Assembly: GCA_039026955.1 (NCBI GenBank)
Contig: JBCCLH010000005.1
Location: 1-64,000 of the forward strand
Direction: 5' to 3'
Origin: Kordia sp039026955
Lineage (GTDB): Bacteria; Bacteroidota; Bacteroidia; Flavobacteriales; Flavobacteriaceae
DNA: 64,000 nt
Positions 34,877 through 43,102 of the stretch are shown piece after piece. Position 1 is the first letter of the stretch. Each line of letters begins with the position of its first letter. The translations under genes were made by a program, and so were the position numbers. The notes beneath the pieces are model-generated. The model was not told where the DNA came from and searched no databases. It was given only the letters and a program-made list of their open reading frames with translations.

Positions 34877-35788
34877 TTATATGATCGTTTTTTGTCCTTT
34901 CTTTTGTAGTTTTTGGTTCATTCCTGCAATTCCTTGCAATCCTCCTGAATGAATTGCTAAAATACGCTTTTGTTTGGCAAAATGCCCGTTTTTTAGCAAA
35001 TCTATAACGCCAAAAAGCATTTTTCCTGTGTAAATTGGATCTAGTGGAATGTTTGTTTGTTGTTTGAACTGATTGATGAATGAAATCAATTCGTCAGAAA
35101 CTTTTCCGTAGCCACCAAAATGATAGTCTGTGATCAACTGCCAATTATTTTTTTGGGTGAATTTTGAAACTTCTTGCTGTAAAAAGTTACCTTTCAACGC
35201 TGGAAAACCCAAAACTTGCTGATGCGAAAAAGCACCATTGGCAATTCCCGCAATGGTTCCTCCAGTTCCCACGGCACAACAAATTACATCAAAATCTTTT
35301 TCTTTCTTCGTGATAATTTCGGCACAACCTTTTACCGCCAATGCATTCGTTCCGCCTTCTGGAATGGTATAAAAACGTCCAAACTCGTCTATTAATTGTG
35401 TGAGAACGTTTTCAGATGTTTTTTGACGATAGACTTCACGCGATACAAATTTGAGTTGCATGCCGTTTTCTACAGCAAATTGCAACGTTGGATTGCGGTC
35501 TATTTTGTTGGCTAATTCGTCTCCACGGATGATGCCGATCGTTTGAAATCCATGCAATTTTCCAGCTGCAGCAACTGCCGCAATATGATTGGAATACGCA
35601 CCGCCAAAAGTCAGTAACGTTTCTTGCCGTTGCTTTTTCGCTTCCACGAGATTGTATTTCAGCTTTCTAAACTTATTCCCAGACACAAATGGATGTATCA
35701 AATCTTCACGCTTAATGAAGAGTTGAACATCTGTTTCAAAGTTCAATTTGATTTTCTGTATTGGTATGTGCTCTGTTTGAAATTCCAT
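34877..35788 (-). CDS. PLP-dependent ACC deaminase / D-cysteine desulfhydrase family
   Basis: 303 aa, fold-type II PLP enzyme. The PLP lysine is in FVSGNKFRKLKYN; TFGGAYSNHIAAVAAAGKLH is the substrate-binding segment, and AVGTGGTIAG binds phosphate. The family includes 1-aminocyclopropane-1-carboxylate deaminase and D-cysteine desulfhydrase; the sequence alone does not decide between them. First gene of the operon. A -7 box TATTTTTG at 35797-35804 would make the mRNA nearly leaderless. Confidence 0.88.
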   Translation of the reverse strand: MEFQTEHIPIQKIKLNFETDVQLFIKREDLIHPFVSGNKFRKLKYNLVEAKKQRQETLLTFGGAYSNHIAAVAAAGKLHGFQTIGIIRGDELANKIDRNPTLQFAVENGMQLKFVSREVYRQKTSENVLTQLIDEFGRFYTIPEGGTNALAVKGCAEIITKKEKDFDVICCAVGTGGTIAGIANGAFSHQQVLGFPALKGNFLQQEVSKFTQKNNWQLITDYHFGGYGKVSDELISFINQFKQQTNIPLDPIYTGKMLFGVIDLLKNGHFAKQKRILAIHSGGLQGIAGMNQKLQKKGQKTII

Positions 35789-35872
35789 TTAGACCACAAA
35801 AATACCGTAAAATTGAAAATTTACAGTAACACTATTTTACGACATAATTGATTTATAAAATTTAACATTAAA

Positions 35873-35969
35873 TGTCAGTTCGAGCGCAGTCGAGAACAAC
35901 TTAGAGGTTGCAATATCAAACGAATCTCAATAGCTTCGCTCGGTGCTTCCAGCAATGCTCGAACTGACA
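35873..35969. repeat. Variant of the GAGCGCAGTCGAGA palindrome
   Basis: The left arm TGTCAGTTCGAGCGCAGTCG begins at 35873. The right arm TGCTCGAACTGACA ends at 35969, but the middle of the right arm is replaced by TAGCTTCGCTCGGTGCTTCC, so the two arms have diverged or been swapped. Confidence 0.65.
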
Positions 35970-36024
35970 TGTTTTTAACTGCTAGAATAATATGATAGTT
36001 CCTCATGCAAAACTCGCATTTACA

Positions 36025-36360
36025 TCACATATATTTCAAAAACTGAAACAACTTCCGCTTTTTCAAATACTCAAAATCATGATCATTTTGATAGGCTTCA
36101 CGTTCAAAACTCAAATTGCGATAGGCTTTATTTCGATTGCGATAATAACAGAGTCGGATCAACCATTCCAATACATAGAAGACATAAAAAGGCAAGATGA
36201 GCAACTCTATTTGTTGTCGCAAATGAATCTTTTCATGATACACCAACGCCGCATTGCTTTTATCCTTCGCATCACGCAAAAAAATAAAAGGATACAGAGT
36301 TATTCCGCGAAAACCTTTCGGTACTATGTATTTTGACACAAAAACCATAACTGTGTTCAC
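36025..36360 (-). CDS. Small membrane protein with HExxH motif
   Basis: 111 aa. It has VYHEKIHLRQQIELL near residue 42, i.e. HEKIH, the zinc-metallopeptidase pattern, immediately followed by a hydrophobic helix (LILPFYVFYVLEWLIRLCYY). A later acidic residue in LSFEREAYQNDHDFEYL could be a third ligand. It resembles the catalytic core of M56/M48-type membrane peptidases but is far shorter. Enzymatic activity is only a possibility. Confidence 0.6.
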   Translation of the reverse strand: MNTVMVFVSKYIVPKGFRGITLYPFIFLRDAKDKSNAALVYHEKIHLRQQIELLILPFYVFYVLEWLIRLCYYRNRNKAYRNLSFEREAYQNDHDFEYLKKRKLFQFLKYM

Positions 36361-36395
36361 TCAAAATCTAAGCCAATTTAAGTACCTTTGTAGAA

Positions 36396-36548
36396 ATGAA
36401 GAAATTAATTCCTATTGAAGAAGGTGATTTTTATCTTTCCAAAGAAGGATATAAAGTATTTACGGAACAATTCCACCTAAAAAGAGGCTATTGCTGTAAA
36501 AGTGGTTGCCGACATTGTCCGTATGGATTTAATAAAAAAAGAAACTGA
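36396..36548 (+). CDS. DUF5522-like Cys-rich mini-protein
   Basis: 50 aa: KKLIPIEEGDFYLSKEGYKV, then FHLKRGYCCKSGCRHCPYGF with four Cys and one His (CCxxGCRHC). This matches a short family (DUF5522) found beside or within housekeeping genes across bacteria and eukaryotes, probably metal-binding. A -7 box TACCTTTG (36383-36390) lies just 5 nt upstream, so the transcript would be leaderless. It is divergent from the HExxH protein. Confidence 0.88.
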   Translation: MKKLIPIEEGDFYLSKEGYKVFTEQFHLKRGYCCKSGCRHCPYGFNKKRN

Positions 36549-36672
36549 TTTTTCATGGATCATATTTATATGAAATATAAAAAAGCAACTGCATATTTTC
36601 ATCGTGTAGACATTCGGTATCCTTAGTTTGTGCGCTTGCATAACTAATTGAATACTAATATCTAATTTTATC

Positions 36673-38691
36673 ATGATGAACAATTACACAATCGACACAA
36701 AACTGACATTCAAAGAACATATTTTACAAGGAATTCCTAACGAATTACCCAATCCAAAACCCTACGATCCAGCGATCAATCACGCGCCAAAGCGTAAAGA
36801 AATATTATCTCCAGCCGAAAAGAAATTAGCCCTGCGAAACGCATTGCGCTATTTTGACAAGAAACATCACGAAATATTACTGCCAGAGTTCAAAAACGAA
36901 TTGGAAACTTATGGTAGAATCTACATGTATCGTTTTCGTCCTGATTACAAAATGTATGCGCGTCCGATAGACGAATATCCAGGAAAATCCACACAGGCAA
37001 AAGCCATTATGTTGATGATTCAAAATAATTTGGATTATGCCGTAGCACAACATCCGCATGAATTGATTACCTATGGCGGAAATGGTGGCGTATTCCAAAA
37101 CTGGGCACAATATTTATTGGTGATGCAGTATTTGGCAGAAATGAATGAAGAGCAAACCTTGGTCATGTATTCAGGGCATCCGTTGGGATTATTTCCTTCA
37201 CATAAAGATGCACCACGCGTGGTTGTCACCAATGGAATGATGATTCCGAACTACTCCAAACCAGACGACTGGGAAAAGTTTAATGCACTTGGCGTGACAC
37301 AATATGGACAAATGACCGCAGGAAGTTATATGTATATCGGTCCGCAAGGAATTGTCCACGGAACTACCATTACTGTGTTGAACGGCGGACGTAAAATCTC
37401 AAAAAACGGTGAAGGATTGGAAGGAAAACTATTCTTAACTGCAGGATTGGGTGGCATGAGTGGTGCGCAACCAAAAGCGGGAAATATTGCAGGTTGCATC
37501 ACGGTTTGTGCAGAAGTCAATCCGAAAGCCACGCAAACACGTCACTCGCAAGGTTGGGTGGATGAAGTGATTCACGACTTAGACGAATTGGTCCGCAGAG
37601 TCCATTCCGCGAAAGCGAACAAAGAAGTCGTTTCCATTGCTTATCAAGGAAATATTGTGGATGTTTGGGAGAAATTTGACGAAGAACATATTTTTGTGGA
37701 TTTGGGAAGCGATCAAACTTCCTTACACAATCCGTGGGCTGGCGGTTATTATCCGATGGGACTTTCGTATGAAGAATCAAATGATATGATGGCGAACAAT
37801 CCAGCACTTTTCAAAGAAAAAATACAAGAAACCTTGCGCAGACACGCCGCAGCGGTCAACAAACATACCGAAAAAGGTACGTATTTCTTTGATTACGGAA
37901 ATGCGTTTTTATTAGAATCTTCGCGCGCAGGCGCAGATATCATGGCAGAAAATGGCATTGATTTTAAATATCCAAGTTACGTACAGGACATTATGGGACC
38001 AATGTGTTTCGATTACGGTTTTGGACCGTTCCGTTGGGTTTGTGCATCTGGAAAGCCAGAAGATTTAGCCAAAACTGATCAGATTGCTTGTGAGGTGTTG
38101 GAAGAAATCATGAAAGTTTCTCCAGAAGAAATTCAACAACAAATGGCAGATAACATTCGTTGGATTAAAGGTGCGCAAGAAAATAAATTGGTCGTAGGTT
38201 CACAAGCTCGAATTTTATATGCAGACTCCGAAGGTCGTGTAAAGATTGCACAAGCTTTTAATGAAGCGATTGAACGTGGCGACATTGGTCCAGTTATTTT
38301 AGGACGCGATCATCACGATGTATCCGGAACAGATTCTCCATATCGAGAGACTTCAAACATCTACGACGGTTCAAAATTCACCGCAGATATGGCGATTCAC
38401 AATGTCATTGGAGACAGTTTTAGAGGTGCTACTTGGGTTTCCATTCACAATGGTGGTGGCGTTGGTTGGGGCGAAGTAATTAACGGAGGCTTCGGCATGG
38501 TTCTTGATGGTAGTAAAGAAGCATCAAGACGCTTACATTCTATGCTATTTTGGGATGTAAATAATGGAATTGCCAGAAGGAGTTGGGCCCGAAACGAAGA
38601 AGCAATTTTCGCTATAAAACGCGCTATGGAAGTGGAACCAAATTTAAAAGTGACGCTTCCCAATATCGTTGATGATGCTTTACTAGAATAA
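36673..38691 (+). CDS. hutU: Urocanate hydratase
   Basis: 672 aa. It converts urocanate to imidazolonepropionate in histidine degradation, using tightly bound NAD+. Motifs: TYGGNGGVFQNWAQYLLVMQ, MYSGHPLGLFPSH, TAGLGGMSGAQPKAGNIAGC and QDIMGPMCFDYGFGPFRWVC with the conserved catalytic Cys region. It is about 110 aa longer than the Pseudomonas enzyme; the extra length is largely N-terminal, as in other Bacteroidota. No hutH, hutI or hutG adjoins it, so the pathway is split across the genome. Confidence 0.97.
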   Translation: MMNNYTIDTKLTFKEHILQGIPNELPNPKPYDPAINHAPKRKEILSPAEKKLALRNALRYFDKKHHEILLPEFKNELETYGRIYMYRFRPDYKMYARPIDEYPGKSTQAKAIMLMIQNNLDYAVAQHPHELITYGGNGGVFQNWAQYLLVMQYLAEMNEEQTLVMYSGHPLGLFPSHKDAPRVVVTNGMMIPNYSKPDDWEKFNALGVTQYGQMTAGSYMYIGPQGIVHGTTITVLNGGRKISKNGEGLEGKLFLTAGLGGMSGAQPKAGNIAGCITVCAEVNPKATQTRHSQGWVDEVIHDLDELVRRVHSAKANKEVVSIAYQGNIVDVWEKFDEEHIFVDLGSDQTSLHNPWAGGYYPMGLSYEESNDMMANNPALFKEKIQETLRRHAAAVNKHTEKGTYFFDYGNAFLLESSRAGADIMAENGIDFKYPSYVQDIMGPMCFDYGFGPFRWVCASGKPEDLAKTDQIACEVLEEIMKVSPEEIQQQMADNIRWIKGAQENKLVVGSQARILYADSEGRVKIAQAFNEAIERGDIGPVILGRDHHDVSGTDSPYRETSNIYDGSKFTADMAIHNVIGDSFRGATWVSIHNGGGVGWGEVINGGFGMVLDGSKEASRRLHSMLFWDVNNGIARRSWARNEEAIFAIKRAMEVEPNLKVTLPNIVDDALLE

Positions 38692-38738
38692 TAAATATTA
38701 GTAAGAACAATATAGTAACCCACAAAAAGAGCAGTGAT

Positions 38739-39314
38739 ATGAAAACATTAAAACTATTTTTTCCTGTAGTTATACTACTATTCGTCACTTCTTGTATTTC
38801 GGTAAGAGTTGTTGCCGATTACGACCAAGAAGCGGACTTTGACTCTTATAAGACATTTGCGTTTTATAAAACTGGAATCGATCAAGCTGAGATTTCAGAT
38901 TTAGATAAAAAAAGAATTCTTCGTTCTATTGAAAAAGAGATGACTTCTAGAGGCTTTGTGAAGTCGGACAATCCAGATCTTTTAGTAAACATTATGACCA
39001 AAGCGAACAAGCGCGTAGACTTGAACAACAACTTCGGTTGGGGTTGGGGACTCGGCGGCTGGGGCTGGGGCGGCTGGGGCTGGAACCCTTGGTTCTGGGG
39101 CGGCGGCGGAATGCAAACCGTTCGAACTCGCATTGAAGGTGTGTTATATATCGACTTGATTGACACCAAGCAAAAAGAATTGGTATGGCAAGGACGCGGC
39201 GCTGGAAACCTATTAGGTCGTACTGGAGACATTGACAAGAAGGAAGCGCGCATTCAAGAATTTGTGGAAGAAATTATGAAAGAATATCCGCCTGTAGCTG
39301 AAGAAACTCGATAA
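38739..39314 (+). CDS. DUF4136-type lipoprotein with Gly/Trp insert
   Basis: 191 aa. Lipobox VTSC (Cys19) followed by VRVVADYDQEADFDSYKTFA, the start of DUF4136 domains. About residues 95-125 hold an insertion almost entirely of Gly and Trp (GWGWGLGGWGWGGWGWNPWF then GGGG), inside an otherwise ordinary domain; the C-terminus has LYIDLIDTKQKELVWQGRGA, the family's second motif. Lipid-anchored envelope protein, function unknown. A terminator lies 24 nt downstream. Confidence 0.85.
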   Translation: MKTLKLFFPVVILLFVTSCISVRVVADYDQEADFDSYKTFAFYKTGIDQAEISDLDKKRILRSIEKEMTSRGFVKSDNPDLLVNIMTKANKRVDLNNNFGWGWGLGGWGWGGWGWNPWFWGGGGMQTVRTRIEGVLYIDLIDTKQKELVWQGRGAGNLLGRTGDIDKKEARIQEFVEEIMKEYPPVAEETR

Positions 39315-39337
39315 AGCTATAATTCATATAGAAAAAT

Positions 39338-39369
39338 AAAACCTCGGAAGTTGCTTTCGAGGTTTTTTT
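39338..39369 (+). terminator. Intrinsic terminator
   Basis: AAACCTCGGAAG pairs with CTTTCGAGGTTT around a TTG loop, followed by a T run. Confidence 0.85.
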
Positions 39370-39380
39370 ATGCAGTTATT

Positions 39381-39576
39381 TAACATGAGTTCGATATAAG
39401 AAATCATCAAATTACTCGTAATTAACTGAAAAGCAGAAATTTGTCAGTTTGAGCGCAGTCGAAAACACTATAAAAGTCAAAATTTCAATTGAATCTCGAC
39501 TGCGCTCGATTTGACAATTCCCATAAGTTATTGACTATTATACATTTAACAAAATAGTTATATCGAACTCAGGTTA
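39381..39576. mobile_element. 196-bp MITE-like element with nested inverted repeats, copy 2
   Basis: Outer arms TAACATGAGTTCGATATA (from 39381) and TATATCGAACTCAGGTTA (to 39576) differ at one base. The inner palindrome lies at 39442-39464 and 39494-39516. Length and internal spacing equal copy 1 at 12834-13029 (inner arm offset 61-62, second arm offset 113-114). It starts 12 nt after a terminator T run. Confidence 0.7.
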
Positions 39577-40071
39577 TTTAATAATTTCTAATGTCAAACT
39601 CATATTATACCAAATCTACTATAAGGGGCAACATGTAAGCTCGTTCATTTGGTATTAAATACTGAATACTCACCTCTAAAAACCAACTTCAATACGTCTT
39701 TGCGAAGGTTTTTTATGGAGCTTAGCGAGATAAAAAACCTGTGGCAATCTGTTTCTTTTTTTAATCAAATTTTACTTTGATACTAAGTGCATTTCTCTCC
39801 TATTTAACGGGAGATTTAATGATGTTAAAAAACCTGCTGAGCTTTTACCTAAAACCTCCTTTGCTTTTGTGCATTTCCTGCGGTGCTTTTGGTCAAAAGG
39901 TGCTGTGGTTTTTTACGCTTTTCTTTGTTTGTTTTTAAAAACCTGATTTACAGATACTTAAATGCTAAGAAAAGTAATCAAACAAATAGAATATAGCAAG
40001 GAAAAACTAAAATGTGAATCAATATGATTATATTACTACTCACGCAGCAATTATAGGCAACAATCTTACTC
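39577..40071. other. Intergenic region, hairpin but no gene seen
   Basis: Contains a perfect 11-bp inverted repeat, AGGTTTTTTAT (39706-39716) and ATAAAAAACCT (39730-39740), with a 13-nt loop. A degenerate GGTGCTGTGGTTTTTTA motif near 39898 recurs several times at about 41096-41160. No convincing gene. Confidence 0.5.
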
Positions 40072-40590
40072 ATGAAAACAGGAAAAACAATCGTCTTGCT
40101 TATGGGAATTCTATCTCTTTTTACAGGATGCAAACAGGAAAAAAAAGCAGCCTCGAAAAATACTTCTCCTAAGGAAGAATTTGCAATTCTTGAAGCGACA
40201 TTGGAAAATGGAAAACCAGCTATAGGTTCTTTCAATCTATACTATAAAAGTTATGAAGACAAGGTTAGTTATCCTTGGTGTTTAAAAATTGCTATTGCAT
40301 TAGATGAAGCGCAATGCCATGAAAATGGATTGGCGAATCCGCAGGAAAATACGATTGCTGTTAGAATGGAAGATGAGTTTCTTGAAAAGATCCAAAAGAT
40401 TACGAGTTCACATTATATTGGACATGTATTTAATGATACATTTTTAGATATTTATATCTATTTAGATCATCCTGAAAAAGTACATCAATGGTTGCAGACA
40501 CAGATCAAAAGAAAAGGATTAGCAAGAGAGTTTGGATATGAGATTAACAAAGACGCTACATGGGAAACCGTGCAACAATTTTTCAACTAA
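40072..40590 (+). CDS. Lipoprotein, DUF695-like
   Basis: 172 aa. Lipobox FTGC (Cys20). The mature domain has VSYPWCLKIAIALDEAQCHE, then AVRMEDEFLEKI and a second half with HYIGHVFNDTFLDIYIYLDH. The order of a YPW strand and two paired beta-alpha units resembles DUF695/DUF695-related domains, but I would call this tentative. Soluble and lipid-anchored; function unknown. It precedes the secreted protein at 40633 in the same direction. Confidence 0.65.
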   Translation: MKTGKTIVLLMGILSLFTGCKQEKKAASKNTSPKEEFAILEATLENGKPAIGSFNLYYKSYEDKVSYPWCLKIAIALDEAQCHENGLANPQENTIAVRMEDEFLEKIQKITSSHYIGHVFNDTFLDIYIYLDHPEKVHQWLQTQIKRKGLAREFGYEINKDATWETVQQFFN

Positions 40591-40594
40591 AGCG

Positions 40595-40625
40595 TTGATT
40601 CACTAGTAAACAAGATATATATTTG
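40595..40625 (+). promoter_or_regulatory. Promoter of gene at 40633
   Basis: TTG (40595-40597), a 20-nt gap and TATATTTG (40618-40625), an exact consensus. The ATG is only 8 nt beyond the box, so the transcript should start at or very close to the start codon. Confidence 0.65.
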
Positions 40626-40632
40626 GACTCAT

Positions 40633-41079
40633 ATGATACGATATGTACTGTATTCAATTTTACTGTTTGTATCCTATGCAAATGCACAAGAAATCACCTA
40701 TCAGTTGACGCCTCCAAATGATGAGGAGCAACACTATCTAACGCTTGTAGACGGTGAGATCTTTTATCATGGCATCGTTAGGAAAACATCTAGTGATGAT
40801 CCTAAAATGACACGTGCCTATTTCTTGTCAAAAGCAATTCAAAAAGCGCGAGATGAAAATGGTAGTCTTCGCCTGAGTTTTGATAATTTTCAATATTCAG
40901 ATACTGTATTAAAAGTGACTGATTTTGATACTTCTAAAATCGAGGAAGGTGTATTGCTTTCGTTTGAAACGTACAATTCCATGTGGGGTACATTCACTGG
41001 GAAAACGATTTCTGTAAAAGCTACGAAACATAGGTATGACAGTCGGTTTGATGAGCTTATGTTTTTGAAAGTTGAGTGA
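40633..41079 (+). CDS. Secreted protein of unknown function
   Basis: 148 aa. It has a signal peptide (IRYVLYSILLFVSYANAQ) and a mature alpha/beta domain of about 128 residues (EITYQLTPPNDEEQHYLTLV, then AYFLSKAIQKARDENGSLRL). No family recognised. It has its own consensus promoter directly upstream and may be translated from a leaderless mRNA. Confidence 0.6.
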   Translation: MIRYVLYSILLFVSYANAQEITYQLTPPNDEEQHYLTLVDGEIFYHGIVRKTSSDDPKMTRAYFLSKAIQKARDENGSLRLSFDNFQYSDTVLKVTDFDTSKIEEGVLLSFETYNSMWGTFTGKTISVKATKHRYDSRFDELMFLKVE

Positions 41080-41395
41080 AAATATGCTGTACTAAAAAGC
41101 TGCTGTGGTTTTGGTTAAAAGATGCTTTGGTTTTTGTGAGTTGCTACTTTGGTTTTGGGAATGCTTACATTTTTTATGTTTTCTGACGTTTGGAAAGACT
41201 TCTTAAAGCCTAAATTATAAAAATAATACTCAACGCACTTATAAAATTTCTTTCATTTTCTTTGAATTTGAGTGGGTTTCTTTTTAGATTTAAGGATATT
41301 CTCAAAGAACTTATGGAAGAGTATTACACAGAAGCAACAACATATTAAGGTTGCTAAATACCTCAAATACAAATCACTAGACGACTCATTTATTT
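41080..41395. other. Intergenic region with degenerate short repeats
   Basis: About 315 bp. Near 41096-41160, a motif of the form AGCTGCTGTGGTTTTGG / AGATGCTTTGGTTTTTG / TTGCTACTTTGGTTTTGG repeats three times. The remainder has no complete gene and may hold more of the decayed LRR gene that follows. Confidence 0.45.
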
Positions 41396-41617
41396 CTAAC
41401 TGAAATCCCTTAAAGCATAGGAGAACTTACTAATTTGAATGGACTTTATTTAAATGGAAATCAAATTACTGAAATCACCGAAGAAATTCAAAGTTTACTC
41501 AATTTTAGAAAAAAACTAGAGGAGCTAGGACATTACAGAACGAGATATAAGAATACGGAGAACTTACATTTACATTTTAAAAATCAGCTTGTAAAAGTAT
41601 TACCGCTTTTAGTGTAA
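41396..41617 (+). pseudogene. Decayed leucine-rich-repeat gene, C-terminal remnant
   Basis: In one frame the DNA reads LTEIP, a stop (TAA at 41411-41413), SIGELTNLNGLYLNGNQITE, then ITEEIQSLLNFRKKLEELGH and YRTRYKNTENLHLHFKNQLV to a stop at 41617. The first half is a canonical LRR unit (LTEIPxSIGELTNLxxLYLNGNQI). The rest matches the C-terminal tail often found after bacterial LRRs (YKNxxDLxxHFxxQL). The upstream LRR units are missing and an earlier in-frame stop lies at 41378-41380, so this is a truncated, stop-containing remnant. Confidence 0.65.
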
Positions 41618-41691
41618 CATGTTTTAAGTTTTCCTTAAACATTTCTTCCCACACATTTTTTATCTTTACTCTTTAATAAATTCTACAAAAA

Positions 41692-42534
41692 ATGATTCGT
41701 AGCGCATACTTTTTATTAGCTATTTTTTTGATTTCTTCCACAGCAGCGATTGCACAAGACAGTTTGTATATTAAGGTAGATCGTAAAAATCGTGTCAGAG
41801 AATTGGGAACAATACAAAATGGAGAAAAGAATGGACTGTTTTTTCGCTACAAACGCAATGGAAAGTACAAATCATTTTTCTATGAAAATGGTAAAAAAGT
41901 AAAATCAGGGATTTCGAAAGTTGTGGTGGAGAAGCAATACGATCCAAAGTCCAAAGGTCAAATTTTAGGAGAAAGCTTTGGCATCCTCAAAAATGGACAA
42001 CGCGATGGACTGTGGCTTACATTTGATACCGACGAACAATTTATTTCAGCTTCACGTTATGTTTCTGGGAACTTGGAAGGAAAGACTTATTATTTTCATG
42101 GTGATGGGGAAATTCTACGCTTGGAACACTACGCGAAAGGTACAAAACACGGAATCGTAGAAGAGTTTCACAGCGGTGGTGCTTTACACTATCGAACGGA
42201 ATATAATAATGGAAAAATCGTTGATGGTGCAGTCACGTATTTCTATCCGAATGGCAATAAAAAAATTGTGATTCATCATAAAGATGGGTATAAATCTGGA
42301 AAAAGCACCACCTATTACGAATCGGGCGCGATTGAAATTGAAGGCGAATACCGCGGCAAAGGCAAAGCCGAAGGTCCTTGGAAAGAGTATTACGAAAGCG
42401 GCGCACTAAAAGAAGAATATTATTATAAAGACGGACTGTTTCACGGGGAATACATTATTTATGACGAACAAGGCAAGGTGTTGGAGCAGTATGTGTATGA
42501 GAATGACAAGTTGGTTAAGACGGTTTTGAATTGA
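41692..42534 (+). CDS. MORN-repeat / YwqK-like secreted protein
   Basis: 280 aa. The signal peptide (RSAYFLLAIFLISSTAAIAQ) is followed by at least eight MORN-variant repeats of the form YxNGxxxxxxxxKDGxxxG: NGLFFRYKRNGKYKSFFYEN, TYYFHGDGEILRLEHYAKGT, GAVTYFYPNGNKKIVIHHKD, EYYESGALKEEYYYKDGLFH. The family is sometimes called toxin-antitoxin YwqK antitoxin, but no toxin gene is present here. Probably an outer-envelope or secreted beta-sheet scaffold. Confidence 0.85.
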   Translation: MIRSAYFLLAIFLISSTAAIAQDSLYIKVDRKNRVRELGTIQNGEKNGLFFRYKRNGKYKSFFYENGKKVKSGISKVVVEKQYDPKSKGQILGESFGILKNGQRDGLWLTFDTDEQFISASRYVSGNLEGKTYYFHGDGEILRLEHYAKGTKHGIVEEFHSGGALHYRTEYNNGKIVDGAVTYFYPNGNKKIVIHHKDGYKSGKSTTYYESGAIEIEGEYRGKGKAEGPWKEYYESGALKEEYYYKDGLFHGEYIIYDEQGKVLEQYVYENDKLVKTVLN

Positions 42535-43102
42535 ATTCGCTTTGCTCATAGATATTAGACCGCTGCGCTTTTGGTATTTAGACCGCTTCGCTGTTAGAAT
42601 TAAGACCGCTTCGCTTTTAGACTTTTTCCTATGAAACGCTAAACTACTAAACTTATAAACCCACAAACTTTTTAGTCACAAACTCACAAATATTTTTTGC
42701 ATTGCTCTTGGCTCTTAAATCCTGACTCTCATCTTTAAATTACTGCACTACTAGAATCTAAATCGCTTCACTTTAGACTAATTAGCTATTACTATTTCCC
42801 TATGAAACACTAAACTACTAAACTTATAAACCCATAAACTTTTTCATCACAAATTCACAAATATTGTTTGTATTCCTCTTGGCTCTTAAATCCTGATTCT
42901 CATCTCTAAATTACTGCACTACTAGAATCTAAATCACTTCACTTTAGACTAATTAGCTATTACTATTTTCCTATGAAACGCTAAACCACTAAACTTATAA
43001 ACCCATAAACTTTTTCATCACAAACTCACAAATGTTTTTTGCATTGCTCTTGGTTCTTGAGTCCTGACTCTTGAATCCTAACTCCTGACTCCTTTCAGCA
43101 TT
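42535..43102. repeat. Repeat-only intergenic region: 171-bp tandem repeat and GCTTCGCT motif
   Basis: First, three copies of AGACCGCTTCGCTTTTAG-like units (about 42555-42620). Then a 171-bp repeat whose units begin at ATGAAACGCTAAA in 42631, 42802 and 42973 (about 2.6 copies, ending near 43070). Units contain AAACTTATAAACCCATAAAC and CTTGGCTCTTAAATCCTGA. No coding frame. Confidence 0.8.

Noticed and set aside
41435..41617. Reading the LRR remnant as a functional 60-aa gene starting at TTG
   Set aside because: The frame continues upstream as an LRR broken by stops, so it is a decayed end of a longer gene, not a gene of its own.
41692..42534. Toxin-antitoxin annotation of the YwqK-like protein
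   Set aside because: It has a signal peptide and MORN-type repeats and no neighbouring toxin, so a TA pair is not supported.
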